The position numbers and the translations under genes were made by a program. From positions 6,364 through 70,363 of the forward strand of contig DATIXI010000037.1 of assembly GCA_035518635.1 (NCBI GenBank): a stretch of 64,000 bases of DNA. Direction: 5' to 3'. The notes under the pieces were generated by a model that was not told where the DNA came from, made no database searches, and saw only the letters and a list, made by a program, of their open reading frames with translations. This DNA is from AC-32 sp035518635 (lineage in GTDB: Bacteria; Actinomycetota; Thermoleophilia; Gaiellales; Gaiellaceae). Within the stretch, counting starts at the first letter, position 1. Each line of letters starts with the position of its first letter. Shown here in pieces: positions 16,050-24,883 of this stretch.

Positions 16050-16994
16050 TCAGGGGTCGCGGAGGTACGCGGTCAGGAGGACGTCCTCGCCCACCGTCTC
16101 GCAGGCTAGATGACGGAGCTCGGCCGGCTCGGGCAGCGACGCCACCGGGCCCGGGCCCTCGCCCGAGAGCCGGGGTGCCACGAAGACGAGCAGCTTGTCC
16201 ACGAGGCCGGCCGCGAGAAAGGACGCGGCCAGCGTAGGCCCGCCCTCGAGGAGGAGGGTCCGCACGCCTTCTCCGGCAAGCACCCGGAGCTCCTCCTCCA
16301 ACGGCCCCGAGCGGAGCTCGAGCTCCGATCCCTCCGGCAGCGACCTCCGGCCGAAGGCCAGCCTGCGCGGCTGCGTCGTCGCCCCCACGTCGCGGGCCGT
16401 CAGGGCGGGATCGTCGGCCAGGACGGTGCCGGTCCCGACCGCGACCGCGTCAGAAGCCGCCCGCAGCTCGTGCACCCGGCGGTGGCTCTCCTCGCCCGTG
16501 ACCCACCGCGAGCCCGGAACCGTCACGCGCCCGTCGAGTGTCATCGCGACCTTGTAGATGACGAACGGCCGGCCCGCCGAGACCCACACCCGCCAGGCCT
16601 CGTTCTGCGCCCGGGCCTCCCACGAGTCGAGCACCTCGACCGCGACTCCCGCCGCGCGCAGCCGCTCGAACCCGTGCCCGTCGACCTTCGGGTTCGGATC
16701 GCCGACCCCCGCGACGACCCGCGCGATCCCCGCGGTGACGACCGCGTCCGCGCAGGGCGGCGTCGCCCCGTGGTGCGAGCAGGGCTCCAGCGTCACGTAG
16801 AGCGTCGCGCCGCGCGCCGACTCCCCGGCTGCCGAGATCGCCGCCACTTCCGCGTGCGGCGTGCCCGGGCCGTCGTACCACCCCTCCCCGACCACCTCCT
16901 CGTCGCAAACGACCACCGCGCCGACGACCGGATGGTCGCGGTCGACGCGGCCGCGCCCTCGTTCCGCCAGCTCCAGTGCCCGCTCCAGGCTCAT
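16050..16994 (-). CDS. ribD: Bifunctional diaminohydroxyphosphoribosylaminopyrimidine deaminase / reductase
   Basis: A 314-residue RibD, somewhat short (usually ~360). The N-terminal cytidine-deaminase-like domain has the zinc site GTPHAEVAA (His/Glu, about 45-53) and TLEPCSHHGATPPCADAV (two Cys ligands). The C-terminal reductase domain has YKVAMTLDGRVTVPGSRWVTGEESHRRVHELR, TVLADDP and TLLLEGGPTLAASFLAAGLVDKL. The usual NP before VGAV reads HP here (RDHPVVGAVVV). It performs the second and third steps of riboflavin synthesis. The ATG overlaps the rpe stop by 4 bp. Confidence 0.96.
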   Translation of the reverse strand: MSLERALELAERGRGRVDRDHPVVGAVVVCDEEVVGEGWYDGPGTPHAEVAAISAAGESARGATLYVTLEPCSHHGATPPCADAVVTAGIARVVAGVGDPNPKVDGHGFERLRAAGVAVEVLDSWEARAQNEAWRVWVSAGRPFVIYKVAMTLDGRVTVPGSRWVTGEESHRRVHELRAASDAVAVGTGTVLADDPALTARDVGATTQPRRLAFGRRSLPEGSELELRSGPLEEELRVLAGEGVRTLLLEGGPTLAASFLAAGLVDKLLVFVAPRLSGEGPGPVASLPEPAELRHLACETVGEDVLLTAYLRDP

Positions 16995-17683
16995 GTCCCC
17001 GGCGTCGCCCGCTCCACGAGACCGCGATACGCCGCAGCCCGGTCCTTGTGCCCGAAGATCGACGCGCCCGCGATGAAGAGCGTCGCCCCGGCCTCCCGAA
17101 GCTCTGCGATGTTCTCCAGGCCGACACCGCCGTCCACCTGGATCCGCATCGACTCGGGCAGCAGCTCCCGTAACGCGCGCACGCGCTCGAACGCGTCAGG
17201 GATGAACTTCTGGCCCGAGTAGCCGGGGTGCACGCTCATGCACAGCACGAGGTCGACCTCCGCCTCCACCGCCGCGGCCGCGGCCAGCTCGACGCTCGTG
17301 TCCGGATTGAGGGCCAGGCCGACCTTGAGCCCGCGGTCCCGCGCGAGAGCGACGACGCCCTGAAGGTCAGGGCAGGTCTCGACGTGAACCGTCACGCTGT
17401 CGGCGCCCGCATCGGAGAACTGGCCGATATGCCGTTCCGGCGACTCCACCATCAGGTGGCAATCCAGGGCGCCCCCCACCGCATGCACGAGCGGCGTGAC
17501 CCGCTGGAGCACGATCGGTCCCATCGTGATCGGGGGGATGAAGTGCCCGTCCCCGACGTCGAAGTGGAAGACGCGCGCTCCGGCGCCGATGAGCCCCTCG
17601 ACCTCCTCGCCCAGGCGGGAGAAATCTGCCGCGTACAGCGAGGGCTCGACCTCGATGCCGCGGGCCCAGTCCGACCAGCTCAT
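16991..17683 (-). CDS. rpe: Ribulose-phosphate 3-epimerase
   Basis: A 230-residue TIM barrel interconverting ribulose-5-phosphate and xylulose-5-phosphate. EPSLYAADFSRLGEEV, FHFDVGDGHFIPPITMGP (metal Asp and His), DCHLMVESPERHI, HPGYSGQKFIPDAFERV and IQVDGGVGLENI are family signatures. It sits directly ahead of ribD with a 4-bp overlap. As ribulose-5-phosphate is the precursor used by RibB, co-expression with the riboflavin genes makes metabolic sense (inference). The rpe gene overlaps the rsmB stop by 4 bp. Confidence 0.97.
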   Translation of the reverse strand: MSWSDWARGIEVEPSLYAADFSRLGEEVEGLIGAGARVFHFDVGDGHFIPPITMGPIVLQRVTPLVHAVGGALDCHLMVESPERHIGQFSDAGADSVTVHVETCPDLQGVVALARDRGLKVGLALNPDTSVELAAAAAVEAEVDLVLCMSVHPGYSGQKFIPDAFERVRALRELLPESMRIQVDGGVGLENIAELREAGATLFIAGASIFGHKDRAAAYRGLVERATPGT

Positions 17684-18915
17684 GACCGGATCCTAAGCCG
17701 CGCGATGAAGAACCCGGATGTCCTGTCACGCGAAGGAAGGGTGAGCAGGAACTCCGGCCGCCGCGGGTGCGCGAACTGCGGCCACTCCTGACCCAGCGGC
17801 TCGATCTCGAGACCGCTCGCGTCGACGACTGCCTCGTTCTCCTCGGCGCTGATCGTGCAGACCGCGTAGACGATCGTCCCGCCCGGCCGGACGCGCTCCG
17901 CCGCGACGCCGAGCAGCGCACGTTGCAGCTCCGGAAGGGGCCGCGCCCGCCAACGCAGATCGGGGCGCGAGGCGAGCACGCCGAGCCCGGAGCACGGCGC
18001 GTCGACGAGCGCACGGTCGAAGCCGCGCAGCTCGTCGGGAAGCTCGAGGGCATCGGCGTTCACGACGGTGACGTTCGAAGCCCCGAGCCGCGCGCAGTTC
18101 TCCTCGAGCTCCCGTGCGCGCCCCGGATGCTTCTCGACCGCCGTCACCTCGCCCGCGAGCTGCGTCGCCTTCCCGCCCGGGGCCGCGCACAGGTCGAGCA
18201 CGCGCTCGCCGTCGCTGCTCGCGACGCAGAGACCGGCGAGCTGCGAGCCGCGGCTCTGCGGCCAGACCAGCCCCGCTCGGAACGCCTGCTCGTCGACGCG
18301 ATCCACGTGGATCGCGTCCGGAAGCTCGGGATCCGGCACCCCGTCGACGTGCCCCTCCTTCCGCCGGTTGCGGCGGACGACCGTCTCCGGCGGCTCGTTC
18401 TGCGCCGCCATCAGCTCGAGCGCGTCCTCCGGGCCGAGCTCCCGCCACCACAGCTCGGCGACCCAGTTCGGGTATGAATGCTTCAGCGCCGCCTGTGCCG
18501 GAGTCGCGGCCGGGAGGGCGTCCACCAGGTCGCGCAGCCCGAGGGCGAGGCGCCGCGTGACGGCGTTCGTGAACGACACCGCCCGCTCGAGGCCCGCGGC
18601 GCGCACGAGCTCGACCGTCTCGTTGACCGCGGCGTGGACGGCCACCTCGCTGAACGCGAGCTGGTAGGCGCCGAGACGGAGCGCGGCCCGCACGGGCGGG
18701 TCCAGCTTCGCCACCGGTCGGCGCCCCAGCTCCTCGATCCCGTGGTCGAGCGTGCGCACCCGCTGGACGGTCCCGAACGCAAGCCGCTGGGCGAGCGCCC
18801 GGTCGCGGCGGTCGAGCCCCGCAGCTGCCGACGGAAACGCGCGGTTGGCGTACGCGCCCTCCTCGAACACGCGCAGCACGGTGTCGAACGCCGCGCGCCG
18901 GGCGGGAGCGATCAT
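17680..18915 (-). CDS. rsmB: 16S rRNA (cytosine(967)-C5)-methyltransferase RsmB
   Basis: 411 residues. The N-terminal NusB-like RNA-binding domain (about 1-130) has LAFGTVQRVRTLDHGI and LRLGAYQLAF. The C-terminal Rossmann methyltransferase has VLDLCAAPGGKATQLA, DRALVDAPCSGLGVLASRPDLRWR, and the second catalytic cysteine in YAVCTISAEENE. It methylates C967 of 16S rRNA. The fmt-rsmB order with only 4 bp between is widely conserved. Confidence 0.95.
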   Translation of the reverse strand: MIAPARRAAFDTVLRVFEEGAYANRAFPSAAAGLDRRDRALAQRLAFGTVQRVRTLDHGIEELGRRPVAKLDPPVRAALRLGAYQLAFSEVAVHAAVNETVELVRAAGLERAVSFTNAVTRRLALGLRDLVDALPAATPAQAALKHSYPNWVAELWWRELGPEDALELMAAQNEPPETVVRRNRRKEGHVDGVPDPELPDAIHVDRVDEQAFRAGLVWPQSRGSQLAGLCVASSDGERVLDLCAAPGGKATQLAGEVTAVEKHPGRARELEENCARLGASNVTVVNADALELPDELRGFDRALVDAPCSGLGVLASRPDLRWRARPLPELQRALLGVAAERVRPGGTIVYAVCTISAEENEAVVDASGLEIEPLGQEWPQFAHPRRPEFLLTLPSRDRTSGFFIARLRIRS

Positions 18916-18919
18916 GCGA

Positions 18920-19711
18920 CTACCGAAGCCCGCGGAGGAACTCGTCGTAGCTCATCCGCCGCCGGCCCTCCGGCTGGACCTCGACCGGAACGAGAGCGCC
19001 GTCCTCGACGCGGGCCTTCCAGATCGTGACCGGCCGCCCGTGGAGCTCGGCGCGGGCTCCGATGTGCGGCGAGAGGGCCCGGATGCGCGCGAGGAGCTCG
19101 TCCGGTGGCCGGCTCGGGTCGAGCTCGCGGTCGGCGGGCCCGATCTTCTCCGCGTAGGTCACGCCCTCGTCCGGCTGCCGCGCGAAGCTCGGCTCGGGAA
19201 GCACGCCGTCGAGCAGCTCGACCGCGACCTCGGCGGCCTTCGCGGCAACGCTGCCGAAGTCGTCGTCCTGCTCGACCGGGAACGCGCGCTGGGCAGCGAT
19301 CGGCCCGGCGTCGAGCTCCGGCTCGAGCCTGATGATCGTCACGCCCGTCTCGCGGTCGCCCGCCATCAGCGCCCGCTCGATGGGCGCGGCTCCGCGCCAG
19401 CGGGGGAGCAACGACGGATGCACATTGAGCCAGAGCGCCCGCTCGAGCACGGGCTCGGGGATCAGGACTCCGTACGCCGCGACGACGACCGTCTCCTCGC
19501 CCGGGTCGAAGTCCGGGCCGATCGTCTCCGGCTGGCGCACCTCGATCCCGAGGCGCTCGGCTGTCTCCTTCGCAGGCGGCGGCGCGACTCGACGGCCGCG
19601 GCCCCGAGGCCGGTCGGGTCGGGTGAGCAGGTACGCGATCTCGTGCTTCGACGCCAGCCGCTCGAGCACATCGGCGCCGAGCGGCGCCGTCGCGGCGACG
19701 GCGAGCCTCAA
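18920..19711 (-). CDS. fmt: Methionyl-tRNA formyltransferase
   Basis: 263 residues, shorter than the usual ~310 mainly because the C-terminal OB domain is trimmed. The formyl-transfer core is intact: VVAAYGVLIPEPVLE, LNVHPSLLPRWRGAAPIERALMAGD (catalytic Asn/His region), GVTIIRLEPELDAGPI. The C-terminus RMSYDEFLRG is also typical. It formylates initiator Met-tRNA. The start is TTG at 19711. It lies 4 bp from def and 4 bp from rsmB, the standard def-fmt-rsmB cluster. Confidence 0.95.
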   Translation of the reverse strand: MRLAVAATAPLGADVLERLASKHEIAYLLTRPDRPRGRGRRVAPPPAKETAERLGIEVRQPETIGPDFDPGEETVVVAAYGVLIPEPVLERALWLNVHPSLLPRWRGAAPIERALMAGDRETGVTIIRLEPELDAGPIAAQRAFPVEQDDDFGSVAAKAAEVAVELLDGVLPEPSFARQPDEGVTYAEKIGPADRELDPSRPPDELLARIRALSPHIGARAELHGRPVTIWKARVEDGALVPVEVQPEGRRRMSYDEFLRGLR

Positions 19712-19715
19712 GGAG

Positions 19716-20291
19716 CTACCTGGCGATGACGGGCTGCGGGCGCAGGACCGCGAGCGCCTCCCGGCGGGCCTCCGGCGTCGTCCGATCGAGGATCAGGACG
19801 CCGTCGAGATGGTCGATCTCGTGCTGCACGATCCGCGCGGCCAGGCCATCGAGCTCGAGCCGCAGGTCGTTCCCCTCCGGGTCGGTCGCCTCGACCGTCA
19901 CGCGCTCGTGCCGTTCGACGGGCATCACGACGCTGTCCAGCGAGAGGCAGCCCTCGTCGTCGCCGATCCGCTCCTCGGAGGCGTCGACGACCCGCGGGTT
20001 GACGAGCGCGACGATCTCCTCCTCTGGGTCGGGATGGAAGACGAAGACCCTGCGCAGGACGCCGATCTGCGTCGCGGCGAGCCCGAGGCCGTTCGCGTCC
20101 TCGAGCAGTTGGGAGAGTCGCTCGACGAGCCGCGCGAGCTCGGCGTCGTGCGTCTCGATGTCGTGCGCCTTCATCCGCAGCACCGGATCGGGGTACTGGC
20201 GCACCTGGGCAAGCGCGATCAGACGCCGCGCTTCCGCCTCGGCGTCGAGCTTCTCGTCCCGGACTTCGCCCGCCTCGCTCACTTTCGTCAT
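19716..20291 (-). CDS. def: Peptide deformylase
   Basis: 191 residues. All three metalloprotease motifs are present: GLGLAATQIG, EGCLSLDS (Cys ligand) and QHEIDHLDG (two His ligands and catalytic Glu). It removes the formyl group that Fmt adds. I used the ATG at 20291, which gives about 25 extra charged residues ahead of the canonical start of the fold (VRQYPDPVLRMKA). A start closer to the core cannot be excluded. It is 20 bp downstream of priA. Confidence 0.96.
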   Translation of the reverse strand: MTKVSEAGEVRDEKLDAEAEARRLIALAQVRQYPDPVLRMKAHDIETHDAELARLVERLSQLLEDANGLGLAATQIGVLRRVFVFHPDPEEEIVALVNPRVVDASEERIGDDEGCLSLDSVVMPVERHERVTVEATDPEGNDLRLELDGLAARIVQHEIDHLDGVLILDRTTPEARREALAVLRPQPVIAR

Positions 20292-20311
20292 CTTAGTGCG
20301 GCCGTACGGGC

Positions 20312-22249
20312 TCAGAGGCTCTGCGGATCGACGTCGACGACCGCGGTCAACCCCGCGCGGCGCATGGCGGGCGCAGCGGCGGCGAGGAGCTGCGCCGCCC
20401 TGGCCGCGAGGCGTCGCGGCTCGCCGGTCTTCGCCGTGAGCTGGGCGCGATGCCGGCCGCGCAACCGGAACAGCGGCGCGGGGCCGAGCAGGTCGGCGCC
20501 GCGACCCTCGAGCCCGGGGCGCAGCTCGGCGAGGAGCTTCGTGGCCGCACCCTCCGCAGGCGCCGAGGCGAGCACGCGCACGAGGTGGCGGAACGGCGGG
20601 TAGCCGAGCTCGCGGCGGCGGTCGAGCTCGTCGGCGAGGAAGCGCGGCACATCGTGTCGAGCGGCGAGGACCAGGGGCCTCGCGTCGGGCTGGAACGTCT
20701 GCACGAGCACGCGGCCGGGTGCGTCGCGCCCGCTGCGACCGGCGAGCTGCGTCACGAGCTGGAACGTCCGTTCCTCCGCGCGCAGGTCGGGAAGACCGAG
20801 GCCGGTGTCGGCGTCGACCACTGCCGCGAGTGCGACCCCCGCGAAGTGATGCCCCTTCGCGACCATCTGCGTGCCGAGCAGGACCGCGCGATCGGCCTCG
20901 CGGAAGCGCCGCAGGAGGGCGGCGAGTTCCTCCGGGTGCCTGACCGCGTCCGCGTCGAGCCGGATCAGCTCGAGCTCGGGCAGGCGCGCCGCGAGCTCGC
21001 GCTCGAGCCGCTGCGTCCCGGCTCCGATCCGGGCGAGCTCGACCGAACGGCAGGCCGGGCACTCCGGCGGCACGGGCTCGGCGTGGCCACAGTGATGGCA
21101 GCGAAGCGTCTCGTCCCGGTGGAGCACGAGGGCCACGTCGCAGTCGGGGCAGCGGAAGGTGGTGCCGCAAGCGCGGCAGTGGAGCGCAGGGGCGACCCCT
21201 CGCCGGTTCAGGAGCAAGATCGCCTTGCCGCCCTGCTCGGCGATCGCACCGAGCTCCGCGAGGAGCGGCGCCGAGAGCGGATAGCCGGCCTCGCGGCGAA
21301 GATCGACGAGCCGGACCGGCGGCAGGCTGCCGCCGAGCCTCTCGCTCAGCTCCAGCCGCTCGAGCGACTCCCAGCTCTCGGGGCGCGGCGTCGCGCTCCC
21401 GTACACGGCGACCGCTCCCTCGAGGGCGGCCCGCTTCGCGGCGACCGTGCGCGCGTCGTAGCGCGGGTCGGACTCCTGCTTGTACGAGGGGTCGTGCTCC
21501 TCGTCGACGCAGACGAGGCCGAGCCCGTGCATGGGCGCGAAGATCGCCGAGCGGGCGCCGACGACGATCCTGGCCTCGCCGCGGGCGATGCGCTCCCGCT
21601 CGTCCCGCCGCTCGGCGTCGGTCAGACCCGAATGGAGCAGCGCGACCGAGTCGCCGAAGCGCGCGCGGAAGCGGCCGACCGTCTGCGGGGCGAGGGCGAT
21701 CTCGGGAACGAGCACGATCGTCCCGAGCCCCCGCTCGAGGGCAGCCGCCGCGGCCTGGAGGTAGACCTCCGTCTTGCCGCTGCCGGTCGGCCCGTAGAGC
21801 AGGAAGTGGCCGCCGCCGCCATCGCCGAGCGCGGCGACGATCCGCGCCAGCGCCACCTCCTGGTCGGGACTCAGGCGCTCGGGAGCAGCCTCGCCCCCGA
21901 GGGACTGCCGCTCCACCGGCGATTTCTGCTCCTTGCGCCGGCGGCGGCGGACCGGCGCGACCAGCTCCATCGCACGGGCGGGTGTCGAGCCGTAGTACTC
22001 CGCGAGCCAGAGCGCCAGGTCGACGAGCGCGGGCGGCAGCTCGTGCACGACCGAGTCCACGGGCAGCGGCTCCACGCCCGCCGGAGGAGCGTCCACGACC
22101 TCGACCACGACCCCACGAGCCCGTGAGCGCCCGAACGGGACGGAGACCACCGCTCCCTTGCCGACGCCGTCGGGCAACTCGTAGGTGAACTCACGCGAGC
22201 TCAGCGCACGCGCGGTCACCAGCGGAACGACGGTCCCGAACCTCGCCAC
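20312..22249 (-). CDS. priA: Primosomal protein N' (PriA)
   Basis: 645 residues. N-terminal 3'-DNA-binding domain (VVPLVTARALSSREFTYELPDG), helicase with Walker A LLYGPTGSGKTEVYLQA and a DEEH box (LVCVDEEHDPSYK), and the zinc-binding module with four C-x-x-C pairs (CRACGTTFRCPDC and CHHCGHAEPVPPECPAC) between the helicase lobes. The C-terminal LVTQLAGRSGRDAPGRV is motif VI. PriA restarts stalled forks. Many actinobacterial PriA proteins have degenerate Walker A motifs and are called probable N'; this one keeps GSGKT and DEEH, so it should be an active helicase. GTG start at 22249. Confidence 0.95.
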   Translation of the reverse strand: MARFGTVVPLVTARALSSREFTYELPDGVGKGAVVSVPFGRSRARGVVVEVVDAPPAGVEPLPVDSVVHELPPALVDLALWLAEYYGSTPARAMELVAPVRRRRRKEQKSPVERQSLGGEAAPERLSPDQEVALARIVAALGDGGGGHFLLYGPTGSGKTEVYLQAAAAALERGLGTIVLVPEIALAPQTVGRFRARFGDSVALLHSGLTDAERRDERERIARGEARIVVGARSAIFAPMHGLGLVCVDEEHDPSYKQESDPRYDARTVAAKRAALEGAVAVYGSATPRPESWESLERLELSERLGGSLPPVRLVDLRREAGYPLSAPLLAELGAIAEQGGKAILLLNRRGVAPALHCRACGTTFRCPDCDVALVLHRDETLRCHHCGHAEPVPPECPACRSVELARIGAGTQRLERELAARLPELELIRLDADAVRHPEELAALLRRFREADRAVLLGTQMVAKGHHFAGVALAAVVDADTGLGLPDLRAEERTFQLVTQLAGRSGRDAPGRVLVQTFQPDARPLVLAARHDVPRFLADELDRRRELGYPPFRHLVRVLASAPAEGAATKLLAELRPGLEGRGADLLGPAPLFRLRGRHRAQLTAKTGEPRRLAARAAQLLAAAAPAMRRAGLTAVVDVDPQSL

Positions 22250-22316
22250 GCGGCTGAGGCTAGACGCCGGGCGTGACGTGAAACGGCGTGGGTCGGATGC
22301 GAATAGAGTGGAGACG

Positions 22317-23003
22317 ATGGCACAGGGCCATTCCGTCGACGAGTACCTCGAGACGATCTACTTCCTCGCCTTTCCGATCGGGGAGTACAAGCCGCAGACC
22401 GGCGGGTCGCCGACGCTCGCCTCGCGCGTGGCCGAGATGCTCGGGGTCTCGCGCGCGTCCGCGGGCGAGATGCTGAAGCGGCTGGAAGCAGAAGGGCTCG
22501 TCGAGCGCGGCGAGCACAAAGAGGCGATCCTCACGCCCACGGGCCGCAAGCGCGCGGAGCAGGTCGTCCGTAAGCACCGGATCGTCGAGCGGCTGCTCAC
22601 CGATTTCATGGGCTACACGCCGGCCGAATCGCACGTCCATGCCGACGAGATCGGGGAGAGCTTCAGCGACGACATGATCGACCGCATCAGCGAGCGGCTC
22701 GGCCACCCTGACCGCTGCCCGCACGGCTGGCCGGTCGACACCGACTTCGAGCAGGCCGAGAACCGCGAGCTGGCGCCGCTCTCCGACCTCGGCCCCGGCT
22801 CTCGGGCCGAGATCGTCCGCCTCGCGGAGCACGACGGCGACCTCCTGCACTGGTTCTACGACCAGGGCTTCGTGCCGGGCTCCGAGGTCGAGGTGAAGGA
22901 GGCCCAGCCCGCGGCGGAGCAGCTCACCGTGCGGCTGAACGGTGGCGAGAAGACGATCGCCGAAAAGGCCGCCGCGGGCCTGTTCGTCCGGCCCACGGCT
23001 TGA
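22317..23003 (+). CDS. DtxR/MntR family metal-dependent transcriptional regulator
   Basis: 228 residues. N-terminal winged helix: VDEYLETIYFLAF, ASRVAEMLGVSRASAGEMLKRLEAEGLVERG, AILTPTGRKRAEQVVRKHRIVERLL. The second, metal-binding/dimerisation part has ESHVHADEIGESFSDDMIDRI and LGHPDRCPHGWPV, which carry the His/Glu/Cys ligands. The C-terminal SH3-like FeoA domain is GPGSRAEIVRLAEHDGDLLHWFYDQGFVPGSEVEV. Such repressors bind Fe2+ or Mn2+ and control metal uptake and storage. Here the TGA overlaps the TTG start of a deacetylase gene, which is an unusual partner. ATG start; divergent from priA. Confidence 0.94.
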   Translation: MAQGHSVDEYLETIYFLAFPIGEYKPQTGGSPTLASRVAEMLGVSRASAGEMLKRLEAEGLVERGEHKEAILTPTGRKRAEQVVRKHRIVERLLTDFMGYTPAESHVHADEIGESFSDDMIDRISERLGHPDRCPHGWPVDTDFEQAENRELAPLSDLGPGSRAEIVRLAEHDGDLLHWFYDQGFVPGSEVEVKEAQPAAEQLTVRLNGGEKTIAEKAAAGLFVRPTA

Positions 23004-23599
23004 AGCGCGCCGCGCTGACGTTCGACGACGGCCCCTCGCAGTGGACGCCGGTGGTCCTCGACCTGCTTCGCGAGCACGACGCCCGCGCGACCTTCTTCGT
23101 GATCGGCGAGCGCGTGCGGGAGCGGCCGGACGACGTGCGCCGGATCGCCGCAGAGGGTCACGAGCTCGGGAGCCACACGCTCACCCACCCGTGGCTGACG
23201 GACATCGGCGACGAGGAGGTCCGCGCTGAGATCTCGGGCGGAGTCGACGCCGCGCAGGAGGTGCTCGGAGAGCGGCTCCCGCTGTTCCGCGCGCCCGGCT
23301 TCCACGCAGACGCGCGCGTGCTCGGGATCGTCTCCGAGCTCGAGCTCGAAGCAGTCTTCGCGGACCTCGACCCCGAGGACTGGCGGCCCGGCGTCGACTC
23401 GCACACGATCTTCCGGTTCGTCCTGGACGGGCTGCGGCCCGGCGCGATCGTCGATCTCCACGACGGCTATCCGCCGCCGCCCACGAGCGCGCGAGACGAC
23501 TGCACGCCCACGGTCGAGGCGCTCGAGCACCTGCTCCCGTGCCTTCGCGCGGAGGGCTACGAGCTCGTGACGGTGTCTGAGCTCAGAACCGAGACTTAG
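23000..23599 (+). CDS. Polysaccharide deacetylase (NodB homology)
   Basis: 199 residues, cytoplasmic or unconventionally exported: no signal peptide. The NodB motifs are AALTFDDGPSQWTP (motif 1, two Asp), ELGSHTLTHPWL (motif 2, two His), LFRAPGFHAD (motif 3, Arg) and AIVDLHDGYPPP (motif 5, His). This carbohydrate esterase 4 family removes N-acetyl groups from chitooligosaccharides, peptidoglycan or related sugars. Start TTG overlaps the regulator stop as TTGA, so translation is coupled. The true substrate is not evident. Confidence 0.92.
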   Translation: MKRAALTFDDGPSQWTPVVLDLLREHDARATFFVIGERVRERPDDVRRIAAEGHELGSHTLTHPWLTDIGDEEVRAEISGGVDAAQEVLGERLPLFRAPGFHADARVLGIVSELELEAVFADLDPEDWRPGVDSHTIFRFVLDGLRPGAIVDLHDGYPPPPTSARDDCTPTVEALEHLLPCLRAEGYELVTVSELRTET

Positions 23600-23614
23600 T
23601 AACAGACTGTTACT
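23598..23614. promoter_or_regulatory. 17-bp perfect palindrome between convergent genes
   Basis: AGTAACAG and CTGTTACT flank a single A. The left arm starts in the deacetylase stop codon and the palindrome ends 9 bp before the metK stop. It is strikingly AT-rich for this genome. It could be a protein-binding site, or a hairpin too tight to act as a good terminator. Confidence 0.45.
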
Positions 23615-23622
23615 TGCGAGAG

Positions 23623-24870
23623 CTAGGCGGGCGTGCCGACCTCGAGGCCGGCTGCCTTGCGGAGCGCCTCGGCCTTGTCCGTGCGCTCCCAGGTGAAGTC
23701 GTGGTCGTCGCGGCCGAAGTGCCCGTACGCGGCGGTCTTCGAATAGATCGGCCGCAGCAGGTCGAGATCGCGGAGGATGGCCGCGGGCCGGAGGTCGAAT
23801 TGCTCCATGATCAGCTCTTCGATCCGCGACACCTCGACGTACTCGGTCCCGAACGTCCGCGCCGAGATCGAGACGGGCCTCGCGACACCGATCGCGTAGG
23901 CGACATTCACCTCACAGCGGTCGGCCAGCCCGGCTGCGACCACGTTCTTCGCGACGTAGCGAGCCGCGTAGGCGGCCGAGCGGTCGACCTTGGTCGGGTC
24001 CTTGCCCGAGAACGCGCCGCCGCCGTGCCGCGCCGCGCCGCCGTACGTGTCCACGATGATCTTGCGCCCGGTCAGACCGGTGTCCCCCATCGGACCGCCG
24101 ATCACGAACTTGCCGGTCGGGTTGACGTAGACGAAATCCCGCTCCTGGAAGCGCTTCTCGTCGTAGAGGTCGGGCGGGAGGATCGGTTTCAGGACGCGCT
24201 CGATCAGGTCGGGCTTGATCAGCGTCTCGGCGTCACACCCGTCGGCGTGCTGCGTCGAGACGAGGATTCGCTCGAGCTCGACCGGTGTCTGCCGGCCAGC
24301 CTCGTCTACCTCGTACCGCACCGTGACCTGCGCTTTGCCGTCCGGCCGCAGGTACGGGAGCTCTCCCACCTTGCGCACCTCGGCGAGCCGCTTGCAGATC
24401 CGGTGCGCGAGCATGATCGGAAGCGGCATCAGCTCGGGCGTCTCCCGACTGGCGTAGCCGAACATCATCCCCTGGTCCCCGGCGCCGACCCGGTCGAGTG
24501 GGTCGTCGTCGGCCGGGTCGTGCTGCACCTCGTAGGAGGAGTCGACACCGAGCGCGATGTCCGGCGACTGCTCGTCGATCGCGACCACGACCCCGCAGGT
24601 GTGGGCGTCGAAGCCCCACTCCGAGTGCGTGTAGCCGATCTCTGCGATCTTCGCCCGCACGATCGCCGGGATGTCGACGTAGGTCTCCGTCGTGATCTCG
24701 CCGCCGACGACGACGAGTCCGGTCGTGATCAGCGTCTCGCAGGCAACGCGGCCGTCGGCGTCGTCCGAGAGCACGGCGTCGAGCACCGTGTCGGAGATCT
24801 GGTCGGCGACCTTGTCGGGGTGGCCCTCGGTGACCGACTCGGAGGTGAAGAGAAACTCCCGAACCGCCAT
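23623..24870 (-). CDS. metK: S-adenosylmethionine synthase
   Basis: 415 residues; makes SAM from methionine and ATP. FTSESVTEGHPDKVADQISD (ATP/metal site), GAGDQGMMFGYA, GGGAFSGKDPTKVDRSAAYAARYVAKN and IGVARPVSI are all conserved. Length is normal for actinobacteria. It lies 13 bp downstream of the DUF3352 lipoprotein gene, so the two may share a transcript. No SAM riboswitch is seen. Confidence 0.98.
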   Translation of the reverse strand: MAVREFLFTSESVTEGHPDKVADQISDTVLDAVLSDDADGRVACETLITTGLVVVGGEITTETYVDIPAIVRAKIAEIGYTHSEWGFDAHTCGVVVAIDEQSPDIALGVDSSYEVQHDPADDDPLDRVGAGDQGMMFGYASRETPELMPLPIMLAHRICKRLAEVRKVGELPYLRPDGKAQVTVRYEVDEAGRQTPVELERILVSTQHADGCDAETLIKPDLIERVLKPILPPDLYDEKRFQERDFVYVNPTGKFVIGGPMGDTGLTGRKIIVDTYGGAARHGGGAFSGKDPTKVDRSAAYAARYVAKNVVAAGLADRCEVNVAYAIGVARPVSISARTFGTEYVEVSRIEELIMEQFDLRPAAILRDLDLLRPIYSKTAAYGHFGRDDHDFTWERTDKAEALRKAAGLEVGTPA

Positions 24871-24883
24871 TCGGCGGCTCAGG

